This document shows, piece after piece, positions 45,561 to 56,180 of a stretch of DNA of 64,000 bases. The stretch is from Pachyseris speciosa. Its lineage: Eukaryota > Cnidaria > Anthozoa > Scleractinia > Pachyseridae. Each line of letters starts with the position of its first letter. The first letter of the stretch is position 1. The DNA lies in contig JAEMWC010000154.1 of NCBI GenBank assembly GCA_016490735.1, forward strand, positions 803,501 through 867,500. The letters are read 5' to 3'. The notes beneath the pieces are model-generated. The model made no database searches, was not told the DNA's origin, and was given only the letters and a program-made list of their open reading frames with translations. A program made the position numbers and the translations under genes.

Positions 45561-46292
45561 ACATTTTGTTGAATAACTCAAGTACGGGATATCACACACC
45601 CCTGAGACTTTGACAGGTAGTTTATTTACTATTTTGCCACAATATCTCAATTTCTGGACTTTAATTTTTGAGTGATAAGCGATTATATTTTACAAATGTA
45701 CTAGCGTCCCTTGAAACTGTCCAGAAACGTTCCTTTCTTGTGTTTCAAATGACCCTGGATTGACGTATTTGTAAACAGTTTCACTCTGCTAATTAATTTT
45801 CTACTCACATTTCACCGAGATGCGAAAAAATCCAACATCTTTCGATAAGCGTTTCCTTTCTCAAACAATTATCCATCGAAGCGAAAACAAGTGTGTTTTT
45901 TTTTTGGAATCAATACACTATTTTTATCATCTTGCAGAACGATAAACCTCTGTGGCCTTAAGGTCATTGTTCCTGCCTGTGACGCAGCTAACCCGGGTTC
46001 GATGTCTTTTAGTGGTATATATCACGGGCTTTATTTTTTCTGTTTCTCTTTTTCTTGTTCTTTTAGAAATATTTTTTACAAGTGTTATAATTATTGTGCT
46101 CAATGGTTGAGCTGTATTTTAGAGGAATATATGTTGATAGGGGTCTAAAGAAATAGACTCCAACACAAGCTAAACACAATGCGTCCGATGTAAGAAAGAC
46201 AGACTTCCCTCTATTCTTTTGTTTAGCACTAAGTTAGGGATACAATACTGTTTTTTGCAAGCCCGGGTTTAGGCTAATTGTAGCCTCTTGTT

Positions 46293-47150
46293 TTAAAAGT
46301 TCTTTGCTTTAGCACAACCTTAAGAGCGACTCTCTGTAAAGACCGAGTGAGATTGGAAAAATGTGGCACAAGGTTGGAAAAATGGACCCTTTGATATTTC
46401 CTCCAGAGATAACCCCCTATGGTATGCTAAGAATCCTGATATAAGTTTTAGGTTCAAGAGTTTTTACATTTTTGAGAAAATTTCGAAAAACAGTCGACAA
46501 CCCGTGTAGCTCCGACTTTCATGTTATTGAATCAGTCCAAAGCAAGCACTGCTCCTCCCAAAAATGGAACCTTCTTATTAAGATGTTTGAAAAAGCTTAT
46601 GCTTCTTAGTTTAATTAAAAGTTCTTTGCTTTAGCACAAATCTTAAGAGCGACTCTCTGTAAAGACCGAGTGAGATTGGAAAAATGTGGCACAAGGTTGG
46701 AAAAATGGACCCTTTGATAGTTCCTCCAGAGATAACCCCCTATGGTAAGAATCGTGATATAAGTATTAGGTTCAAGAGTTTTTTAGATTTTTGAGAAAAT
46801 TTCGAAAAACCGTCGACAACTCGTGTAGCTGACTTTCATGTTATTGAATTAGTCCAAACCAAGAACTGCTCATCCCAAAAATGGAACCTTTTTATTAAGA
46901 TGTTTGAAAAAGCTTATGCTTTTTAGTTTAATTAAAAGTTCTTTGCTTTAGCACAAATCTTAAGAGCGACTCTCTGTAAAGACCGAGTGAGATTGGAAAA
47001 ATATGGCACAAGTTTGGAAAATTGACCTGTTGTTATTTCCTCCAGAGACAACCTATGGTATGCTAAGAATCGTGATATAAGTTTTAGGTTCAAGAGTTTT
47101 TACATTTTTTGGAAAATTTCGAAAAACCGTCGACAACCCGTGTAGCCGAA
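46293..47150. repeat. three-copy tandem repeat, unit ~320 bp
   Basis: Units start at the shared 'aaaagttctttgctttagca' at about 46295, 46617 and 46934, so the period is 317-322 bases. Each has 'gagcgactctctgtaaagac' and 'gataaccccctatgg'. The third is cut near 47150 after 'cgacaacccgtgtag'. A piece of the unit also lies at 44800-44875. Confidence 0.9.
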
Positions 47151-47524
47151 AAATCACAGAAATGAGGTCACATTTCATGATCGGAGAATCGATATAGCGT
47201 GAAGACTCATAGCAAATTATGGTTTTCCTTAGTTTATAATTTCATTACCAGACGCTGACGGAGTTTGACTGTATCGAGTGACAAACGTGATCATCACACA
47301 TTGCATAATTAACTGGACATGACACACGATATTGTTGCGTAATCAGACACGATAAATAATAATAAGAAGGAAAAAAAAAAAATAATAAAAGCGTTTGCCT
47401 GGGAGGTTGCGAGCACGTGGTGTGTGGTCAAGTAGAATCACGGTTGGAGAATAAGCCCTTGATTTGACGATGGTATTGTAATAGCATTAAGTGTACTCTT
47501 AAACTTTTCGGTGCAGAGCTTCTG

Positions 47525-47596
47525 TAGCCTGCGTGCAGACGTCTCCTATTTCCTTGCGTGTAAGAAAGGAAATAGGAGACGTCTGCACGTAGGCTA
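47525..47596. mobile_element. Mutator-like mini-MITE with 9-bp target duplication
   Basis: A near-perfect hairpin with ends TAGCCTGCG and CGTAGGCTA is flanked by GAGCTTCTG on both sides (47516-47524 and 47597-47605). The ends resemble those of the element at 57782-57992. Confidence 0.9.
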
Positions 47597-47605
47597 GAGC
47601 TTCTG

Positions 47606-49891
47606 ACGTTAGCCTGGATTCGGCTAGAGGTGTTAAATGTTCTTTTTACTCTGTTAATGTGAAGTTTTCGAGAGAACTTTAATGCAGATCGGAGGAGAGG
47701 GAGTTTGCGACTGACCGATGTTAGTTTTGGCTTCTCGCCACCATTCGTGTTAGGGCACTGAGATTTTTCCGTTCTATCTATAAATACCATGCTGAAAGAT
47801 TGCTCAGAACAGGATTTTAAGCTTCTTAAATGTAACGCCATCCGTTTAGAAAACGGGTGCGATTTTCACTTGATTATTTGATTATACAACATTCAGCATT
47901 TACCAACTTTAATTGGATGAAAACACGACAAACACAACGAACTTAAGAATCTTTATTAACCCATTTCGTAAAGCAACATTTCGCCTCGTTTAGTTTCGTT
48001 CGTTTCTTAAAGTACCATAAACCCAATTTATATGGAAATCGAAGCAACGACTTAGACCACCGCACGTGTTGTTAGGACATCTTTATGTTGCGTAACAGAT
48101 CCATATCTTTCACTTTTATCGTCTGATACTCCACGATAATGCTTTGTTTTTGTTTTCGTTTGTAGACTGATCGGGTCTGGATATTTTGATTTTCTATCTT
48201 GATTTTTCGGGCAGACTGGCACCCAACACTGAGATGTCTCGATTTTGATAGTGTTATGCCAAACTCTGGTTGACGTTGAACCGTATATTTTCGATTTAGA
48301 GCTTGTGAAGTCGGTTGTCCAATGGTAATTCACATTCTTTTACGTGTGTCAGAATTTCATCCGCAGCGGTTTTCTTCGATTTCGTGACTTGTCAAGTCGT
48401 GCACGTCTGGTCTGCCTGAACCATGTCCACATAAACAAAATGATGGGCGTGGCCGGCTCGGATCCTTTAGCTCATACAAATTCATAAAACGGTCTGGGAG
48501 ACGCTGGAAACAACGTTTTGCTTAAAACTCAGATCTGAGTGATCAAACGAAGCTTCATTGTTATTCCTATCACTATCTATCAAACGCAAAAGCTTTGATA
48601 AGTTACTACTGTAATTATTAGACCATAAAATTGTCCCTAGGGGTTATCTTTAGGAATCATATGGGAAATATTGAGGGGGGGAGGGGGGGGGGTGGGGGTG
48701 TATAATTCCACTATACAGCCTATACAGGGAATGGGTATTTGGGGGATTAAGTGTATACCAGGCCCTTTCATAAACTGGTACACAAAGTACAAAGGTGCCC
48801 TTCCGTTATCAGACAACAAGGCATTTTCTGGAGGCCAACCTTGCAACATGCTTTGTGTCCGATTGCAATGTGAGTCGTTGTAAACATTGTGTATCTGTAG
48901 GGAAATTATTCGGTAGTTTTAACGAGATACATGGTCAGAGTTTGAATATCCGAGAGGGGATTCCATAGAAATCAAATTCTTTAAAATTGAGAAATCGGTT
49001 TGTCAGTAAAAAGGCTATCATTTTCCGGATGAGTTTTACCGATGTTCACTGTTTGCAAACATTGCTGATGCGGTGATTGAAATATGGCAGCCATTCAGAC
49101 AAAACTGAACTCTTTGCTTCAACAGCTAATATTCCTCGGCTCTGGTTTGCACATCAATATCAAAAGGTAACAAAACATTCATAAATCACTTCTAAAAAGA
49201 AAAAAAAAACGGTGGGATAAAAGTGATAATTTTCAAGAATTTGGCACCAAGACAAGCATTTTTTTATGACTTGTTTAATAAGGCAGATTGAAGAAACTAC
49301 CAGTCTCCACAGCATATAGTACAAACAAGTTTGACACGTTCAGTTCGCTCGGTTGCCGATAGCAAACATAGGTACATTCACTCAGTTCACTGCCACAGGG
49401 GCAGCCAACGACAAGTTTCGGTAGCTATCTGTGCGGTGGAAAGTAATTCGCATTGGGTTTTCGTGATCGGTTAAAGAGTGCACTCGGATTTTCATAACTA
49501 AAACGTGGCCTAAACGATTCGCAATTGGGAAATCATAGCACCTGAGATTTTCACAAAGGTCGTAATTATTGTTTTTGGCGGTCAAAAACGTCAGCTAGCA
49601 TTTTCGGAAAGAAAATAGTTCCCTAGAAACCTCGTGGAAAGTTCATTCCAGCTTGCATTTTCTCAAAGGAAGATTTTGTTCCCTAACATTTTCAGGCAAT
49701 CAAACTTTCAGCTAGGGAATCCGAACAGATGAACTTCTTCTAGCTTATGAAAACATCACTTTACAAAGACTTTAAACACCACAAAGAACTCAAAAATGCC
49801 TTTCTACAGCTTTTGGTTGATTTGGATCGTTGGGAGCCCTTGCTGCCAGGGTAATACTCAAATATTAATGTGAAACAGCACAGGGAACCCA
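47606..49891. other. no gene recognised
   Basis: No supported gene. The minus-strand open frame 47428-47841 is crossed by the MITE and is not accepted as a gene. A G-rich tract (48675-48700) has repeated runs of G. Confidence 0.45.
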
Positions 49892-50162
49892 GACAATCTG
49901 TTTGTGTAACCCTTTGTTATTTTATAGTTAATGCATGGATTTACCGCATTTTTCATGCTCTAACGACGAATCGCTACATATATGTACTGAACAACACTAA
50001 ATTAAAGTTAAATTGCCTTACCTGTGGTGTATCGTCGTCCTTTTGCCTCAGGAGTGATATTTAAGCGATTTTGTCGCGTAAAATGTAAAACAAAATATAT
50101 TTTGTCGCTTAAAATATCACTGCTATAAAATAACAAAGGTTACACAAACAGATTGTCTGGCC
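49892..50162. mobile_element. fold-back MITE 'CAGACAATCTGTTTGTGTAAC'
   Basis: The outer arms (cagacaatctgtttgtgt, ttgttattttatag) are inverted at 49892-49928 and 50120-50162. Inner arms around 'gatatttaagcgattttgtc' also pair with 'acaaaatatattttgtcgct', making a double-hairpin structure. Confidence 0.75.
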
Positions 50163-50804
50163 CCCCTATGTAAAACAGTTGCGTTTTCGTGCACGTGGAA
50201 AGACCTTAAAATTATGACTCCCATATCACGAATAAAGTGAAACTCGTATATCTCGTTGGACGGAAATATAAATTATCCCAATCACGCCTCATATGAAAAG
50301 TATAGAGGACCTTTAGTCAAACAAACTAGCCCGTACAGGAGAGCCCTACCCAAACTTATGTGGTATCCGCTTGGGAATGTCGTGCACGTAATTGATTATT
50401 TAAATGCCATTGAGGCCAAGCAGAAAAGCTTCTGGGCCAAGTGAAAAATCATGCTAAGGAAAAAAAACGCATTTGCTGTTCACCTTTGCGGAGAATGAAT
50501 AACGTTCATAAGGAAACATTTAATACTGCGGTGGCACCCGAGTTTCCCAGGCTACATCGAAATGCAAAGAGTCAGCGAAAAGAGAACTGAAAAGAAAAAC
50601 AAATTGGGTAAAAAGAAATTGACGATACCTCAACCGTGAAACTGATCCAGGCCGCTGTCGGCAAAGGTAACTCGCCACTTGTCTTCGGGTTTTGTCATAC
50701 GCTCAATCCTTTCAACGAGCAGAGCATTCCTTGGAGAACATTGTTACATTTCTCCTATTTTGTTGAGATCGCGTGCGCGGTTATACATTACGTAATTTGC
50801 ATGT

Positions 50805-51465
50805 GAAAGAACGTGACCTGATTATGGAAAGTGTGACAAATGTTGGTAAAGCGTATCATGGTTGAGAACCAATGACACGTGATAGAAGTCTTGTGTTCGT
50901 TTACTACGTGTGACTCAACTAATTTAATACCAATTTAGAAGCCAAAAACTGGAAGTTTTGTTGGTCTTTTTGACTCATCTCAACTCCTATAGTTCGTTTT
51001 CCACAGAGTACATCAAATACAGAGAGTAGAGTAAAAAAAAAATCAGTTCTGGTTCGATTGCAGCTCGTTTAAAACTGGTTCCCTCACACTGTCGACTGAT
51101 GCCTTTCCAACTTTTTCTTTTCCACGTGAGACATTTACATGTGAATGGTCAAGTGGAACGTGACCTGGTTCTGGAAAGCGTGACACATTTTAGTAAAGCG
51201 TGACGTGGTTGAATACGAATGACACGTGACATAGTCTTGTGTTCGTTTACTACATGTGACTCAACTAACGTTTTTCACTAGCCTTAATTAGATCTTCAGC
51301 GATAAGCACAAATTTTATACCAAGTAACAAGACAAAAACTGGAAGTTCTGTTGGAAATCAGGTCTGGTTCGATTGCAGCTCGTTTAAAACTGGTTCCCTC
51401 ACACTCAAAGTGTCAAAAGCCAACTGATGCCTTTCCATTTTTTCCTTTCCACGTGAGAGTGTTCT
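50805..51465. repeat. tandem duplication, unit ~310-350 bp
   Basis: The first unit (50809-51115) and second (51158-51465) share 'cttgtgttcgtttactac', 'caaaaactggaagtt', 'tctggttcgattgcagctcg' and 'actggttccctcacact'. No coding is supported. Confidence 0.85.
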
Positions 51466-52650
51466 CGTTATATAACTTAAGATTAACGTTATATAACAAA
51501 TTAAAGTGCTCGTTCCACGTGGAAAACGTGTAAAAACAAAACAAAACAAAACAAAACAAAACAAAAAAAAAAGAAAAAAGCATCCCCTCCTCGAGCACAA
51601 TTTCCTTGACATTCACTAGAAAACTTTTCGCTCTTTTCGAGAGCGTTTTTAAATTTGTTTTTCTCTTTAAGTGTTCTTTAACTGCCACAATATTTTTTTT
51701 TTTTAAGAATCTGTGTCTTTGCTATTCAGCATTTATTATTCACCGCCTTGGACATTCTTTTTCAAGTTAAAATTTATATGCAGTTCCTGACCTCTATAAC
51801 TGTTTATACTGAGGTCTTGGCACTGTGCGCTTCATAATGTTGTCTTTCAGCCGTGACATTAAGGGCCGTTTATACGAGAGAAAATAGGGACCTTAAGATT
51901 TGAAGACGTCAACTGTCTAGGACGCCACCGGAAGTCTTTTTACGCCTTAAAGAGTCACTGCGCATGCCCTTGTTTGCGTAAGACGGCGGCCTTCACGTGT
52001 TGGGGACGCCAAAAATTTGTTTTCGCGTCGTGAAGAGAACGTGAGTATGTTTTTGTTTTTTGAGCTTCAACTATCCATTTATTTGGCCGTTTTTCGATGC
52101 CATTTTGTTTTATAGTATATAATCTATGATTAAAAGTGTTTTTTCTATGAATCACAGATCCAGAAAACGGCTATTTTGTAAGCAATGTCTGCAGCAGGTG
52201 CATCGAGTTCCGAGTGAGTAAAGTTCTGATCTTTTTCCTATTAAGCTTAAATAGAGGAGAGTTATAATCATGTTGAGCATCAGTCTATCGTTTAATGTGA
52301 TGGATCGACTGATGTAACAAGAGCGATTTGACATCCATTTTACATTTAACGGTAAACTCGCGGCAGATTTCATTCGTGGTCTTATTTTCGTTCCCGCTTT
52401 TACGCAGAGTCAACGCTGCCGAAATTATGATGCTCTTGTTAAAAATAAGCTTATTTGTAATTATCGATATAAATCGTGAATCAAAAGTAGTTTAAAAAGG
52501 AGATTCCCGTCAGTGTTACCCTACGTTTGGAAGCTCGAAATATTCTCCGTATCTCGATTTTGCCATGAATTAAGCTTATTTCATGATGATAATTTGCTGG
52601 TTGCTGTTAGAACTTTCGAATATTCCCACAGTTTGTGAGTGTCCCCATTA

Positions 52651-52954
52651 AGCCGCGGCTACACGAGCGATTTTTCACTCGCGCCGGTGATGCGATTATT
52701 TCAATTTTGTCGCGTCGCCAGCGCGCGATGAAAATCGCAAGTGTTGCCACCCTTGAACGTCGCAAGAAAAAAATCGCGAGAAATTGAATGAGTTTAATTT
52801 TTCGCGATTCTTTTTCTGCGATTTTTTTAGCTGTCGCATCACCTGTGCGAGGGTGGCTACACGGGTGATTTTCACTGCGCGCTGGTGACGCGACAATTTA
52901 AAAAAAAAATCGCATCACCATCGCAAGCAAGAAATCGCTCGTGTAGCCGCGGCT
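52651..52954. mobile_element. MITE 'AGCCGCGGCT' with TTA duplication, inside the transposon
   Basis: Ends AGCCGCGGCTACACGAGCGA and its complement TCGCTCGTGTAGCCGCGGCT; TTA flanks both sides (52648-52650, 52955-52957), as in Harbinger-type MITEs. The middle has several 'tcgcgatt' and 'gcgatttt' repeats. Confidence 0.85.
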
Positions 52955-52973
52955 TTATGTTCAACAGAGATTT

Positions 52974-53140
52974 GGATAATAGAGGACTTTGAGCTTGTTG
53001 GGGGATCATTGGTAATCAGGGCAACAAAAACAATATGCTCGCGAAACTGAACTTTGTGGAATTGTTTGCGGCTTTTCGCTTGGAAAAGGAAAACTGGCAT
53101 CAAGAATAGTTCTTTGGAGAACATTGGTGATTATTCTGAC
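52974..53140. repeat. subterminal inverted repeat, left arm
   Basis: Matches the reverse complement of about 55600-55800, sharing 'ttgttgggggatcat', 'gtaatcagggcaa', 'aattgtttgcggcttttcgc' and 'ctttggagaacatt'. Confidence 0.85.
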
Positions 53141-53169
53141 ATTTAACAGCCATTCATATTCATCTTGTA

Positions 53170-54296
53170 GTGTACTGTCAAAGTCATGCCACATTATCGC
53201 TGCCTACATTTTCCTCTCATGCTCCAACGCTTTACCTAATTGCCAGTGATAGGTCTAAACGCTCACCAAGGAAAAGGAAAGTTGTAACCCGTAACGACAA
53301 TGGATACTCTCCTTCAAATGCACCCGAGAAGCGCTTACGCTTTCAAGAAGCACAGGTGCAGTGTAATATCAGCTTTACTTTTGAACAGCTTACGAGGGAA
53401 TATGACGTCCGATTTTACACTGGATTGCCCTCTTCAAGTGCTCAGTTTTCGAACAGTTGTCAGCAAAAGCCAGGGAAATGCATTATTGGACAGGTGAAAA
53501 ACATTCCCAAACCTCACACATTATGGCATCGAAGGTGATTAGAACAGCGAGAGCCTTAACTTTGGAGCAAGAATTGTTTTTGTGCCTCATCAGGTTGAGG
53601 CAAGGCTTTCCAGTGCAAGACCTTGCATTTCGTTTTTCAGTCTCGGAAAGCACAGTATCTTCCATCTTTACTACTTGGGTGAAGTTCATGTGTAAAGAAT
53701 TACAATGGCTTATTTTGTGGCCTGACAGGTCTATAATACAGAGGAATATGTCAGACATGTTTCTCAAGTATTATCCTAAATGCCGTGTGATCATTGATTG
53801 CACCGAAGTTTACATAGAAACACCGTCTAGCTTAGAAATAGCTGCAATGTGTTGGTCAAATTATAAGCAACATTATACTGTTAAATTTTTGATTGGCATT
53901 ACCCCCAATGGTGCTGTATCAATTGCATCTCCCGTCTATGGTGGAAGGGCTAGTGATGCGTTTATTGTCAAAGACTGCAGGTTTTTAAATTCCCTCCAGC
54001 CTTATGATGAAGTAATGGCTGACTGGGGTTTTAAAATTCACGATTTACTTTCATTTCATTAATGCTTTCTAAACCATTCCTCCTTCTAAACACACAAACT
54101 TGCAAATGTACCCAAAGAGTTTAAAACAACATCAAGGATTGCCAATGTCCGAATCTATGTTGAGCAAGCAATTAAAAGAATTAAACACTTCCTTATTCTT
54201 AAAAGGGAACTTCCCAGCAGCTTATTGCCACTTATAGATGATATTGTTATTGTTTGCTCTTCCCTTAGCAACCTGAATGAACCCTTATCCCTGTGA
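53170..54296 (+). pseudogene. DDE transposase (DDE_4-type) of the ISL2EU-like element, broken
   Basis: The N-terminal frame from 53170 carries basic stretches (KRSPRKRK) and FTFEQLTREYDVRFYTG. It shifts frame near 53450 into the main frame (53457-54062) with a helix-turn-helix block (LTLEQELFLCLIRLRQGF, VQDLAFRFSVSESTVSSIF) and the catalytic VIIDCTEVYIET (first D) and MADWGFKI (second D). After stops at 54060 and 54087, conserved sequence resumes with a +1 segment (IPPSKHTNLQM) and then SRIANVRIYVEQAIKRIK, whose E is the third catalytic residue, ending at TGA 54294-54296. All three acidic residues survive but no single frame spans them. A THAP domain, usual at the N-terminus of this family, is not seen. 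Confidence 0.8.
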
Positions 54297-54874
54297 ACGG
54301 ACGTTTACCCTATTGCCAGGACAACTAATGTGGAACTGTTCTTCCTTAAGAGGGTATAGAAGATTCTCTTGCTTGCCAAAGACTGTGAGCCTTGGTTAGT
54401 TTTGTGTTAAGCCTGATTCTATGTTGCACTTAAATCAGTTAATGTAAGTTTACTCCTGGTCACTCATATTCTGTATCTTGATTGTCTAGACCAGGATTTA
54501 CATGTGTATTCTTTGTACTGTTTTTAAAATAAAAACCCGTTGTTGTTGTTACATTTCTTTGACTTTCATGCCTGGGAGAATTTGCAGGTAGGAAGAGAGA
54601 GTATGTAATCTACAGGGGTTGTGTGCACAACACACAGGAACTGAAGGTTGACCAAGCAAGCAATGATTGTTTAACCCAAGAGAGAACTCTCTCAGCCAAG
54701 ATGTTCATTCACTACAAGTAGTTTCAAGTTCCATAATGCAAACACAAACTTTGAACTCAATTGAAACACCTACTTTCCATTAAGTGACTAAGTGAAACGA
54801 CAGACCAAATATAAAGACAGCATTACTTGTTTCTTGTTTTTGTTCTAGATCATTGTAAGGTACATTGTCTAATC
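54297..54874. other. spacer between the convergent transposon genes
   Basis: Non-coding. AATAAA at 54529-54534 could end the transposase transcript. Confidence 0.5.
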
Positions 54875-55640
54875 TTAGAGACTGTCATTGTTCAGGGCAA
54901 GGTGATTACAAGAACTACAAATAAATGACTGAGGACAAGATTTCTCGTCAATCTTCAAACAGCCCCAATGATACCACAGGGAACAAGACTCACACTGCAA
55001 ACTATTTTCATTACAATTGTCAAACTCCTCAGGTTCTAAACAGAGACTGTCACAAAGGGGGCAATAGCAAAGGGGTCTGAGCCCAAGAATTACCCTTTGC
55101 AGATAAGTCTTGAAAAATATGACAAGGTTTGGAAGAACTTGCTGCCAGAACTCTCTTTCAAAATATATAAGTTCAACAAATGGATCCCCTTTCCCTGTCC
55201 AAACAACAAAAAACAGTCTCTCTAGGCCTGACATAGCCATCTCCCCTGTAATTTGGGTGTAATATCTGTGCCCTCTTTTTAGCCTAAGCTTTCCTTCATG
55301 CATTTCCAAATATTTTATCTTATCCCAAACTTCTGAAATTAGTATTCCTCTCACTGAGTAGGGACACTTGTATGCCATGGCAGTTTCACCACAGCAGTCA
55401 CAAGAGAAAATGTTGTCGGGGCTTGCCCCCCAAAAAGGGTGAGACTTTGAAACAAATAAGCCACAGGAATACAATTTTCCATTTCATTTCTTCGGTGGAA
55501 AGATCAAGGAAATCCTCCAAGTGTTTTGCCATGATCGCATATGCAGCGTTCCCCGCGGACGTTCCACGTTGTAGTAGATGAAAGCTCCTTTCCGTACTTT
55601 TTAATGTCAGAATAATTACGAATGTTCTCCAAAGAATCAT
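54875..55640 (-). pseudogene. YqaJ-type nuclease fused to a PHD finger, transposon-encoded, broken
   Basis: The minus-strand frame of 199 codons (54875-55474) has SHPFWGASPDNIFSCDCCGE, then MAYKCPYS, then YYTQITGEMAMSGLE and a long helix region. This is the order of a lambda-exonuclease/YqaJ PD-(D/E)xK nuclease. The aspartate of SPD is kept, but the glutamate of the E-x-K motif is alanine (AYK), so the site looks dead. The C-terminal 70 residues form a PHD finger: CYCPLCDS, C...CESCSLWYHWGCL and FICSSC give the C4-H-C3 ligands. A frameshift near 55465 joins it to an upstream frame (to 55640) reading YAIMAKHLEDFLDLSTEEMK. Its start shares the subterminal inverted repeat with the transposase side. 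Confidence 0.78.
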
Positions 55641-55800
55641 TTTTCGATGTCAATTTTCCTTTTCACGAGCGAAAAGCCGCAAACAATTTCAAAACAGATT
55701 AGTTTCGTGAGCACTACCGGCTTAAACGCGGCCGCCATCTTGTTTATGTTTGCCCTGATTACCCATGATCCCCCAACAAGCGCGAAGTCCTCTATTAGTA
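55600..55800. repeat. subterminal inverted repeat, right arm
   Basis: Reverse complement of 52974-53140 with a short extra segment (gcggccgccatcttgtttat) missing on the left. Confidence 0.85.
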
Positions 55801-55973
55801 TCAACATTGGATAATTTAAGTAACGATGCTAGAGAAAGCTTCGTGTTTCGCGTCTTTTTTATTTCTTCTTAAGTCAAAATTCCCACGCAAAGAACGGCGT
55901 TCTCTCCCCAGACCATTATATGCCGTGACGTCCTAGAAGAAGACGCCGTCTTCAAATCTTAAGGTCCTTATTA

Positions 55974-56154
55974 AGCCGCGGCTTACTCTGGCCGCGGTTT
56001 ACATAAGACGCGAAAGGAACCATTTATACGAGTAAAAACTCCTAGGCCAGGATCAGCCGCAGCTTGAGAAAGCCGTGAACGTAGATTTTGTACCATTTTA
56101 TAATACACGGAGTGTTCGTGTCTTATGGAAGCCGTGGCCAGAGTAAGCCGCGCC
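55974..56154. mobile_element. MITE 'AGCCGCGGCTTACTC' splitting the right terminus
   Basis: Ends AGCCGCGGCTTACTCTGGCC and GGCCAGAGTAAGCCGCGCC are inverted, with TTA on both sides. The terminal 10 bases equal those of 52651-52954, so both belong to one MITE family group. Confidence 0.8.
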
Positions 56155-56180
56155 TTATATTCTCTTGTATAAACGGCCCT

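Larger units (their letters stand above)
51861..56180. mobile_element. two-gene DNA transposon, ISL2EU/IS4EU-like
   Basis: The left end AAGGGCCGTTTATACGAGAG and right end TATAAACGGCCCT are inverted. The terminal repeat continues with 'accttaagatttgaagacg', found inverted at about 55945-55968, so a MITE has split the right terminus (55974-56154). Inside are a DDE transposase (plus) and a YqaJ/PHD protein (minus) that converge. A second inverted block (52974-53140 against 55600-55800) mirrors the two 5' regions. ATT flanks both ends (51858-51860 and 56181-56183), though a 2-bp duplication is also possible. The gene pair is the published hallmark of ISL2EU-type elements. This copy is inactive by mutation. 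Confidence 0.75.

Noticed and set aside
47428..47841. 137-codon minus-strand open frame
   Set aside because: It is crossed by a MITE with a clear 9-bp target duplication (47525-47596) and resembles no protein family; chance reading is likelier.
51413..51688. Phe/Leu-rich minus-strand frames over an AAAAC repeat
   Set aside because: The hydrophobic run is the translation of a (CAAAA)n microsatellite.
53483..53767. 94-codon minus-strand frame
   Set aside because: It is the complement of the transposase coding region.
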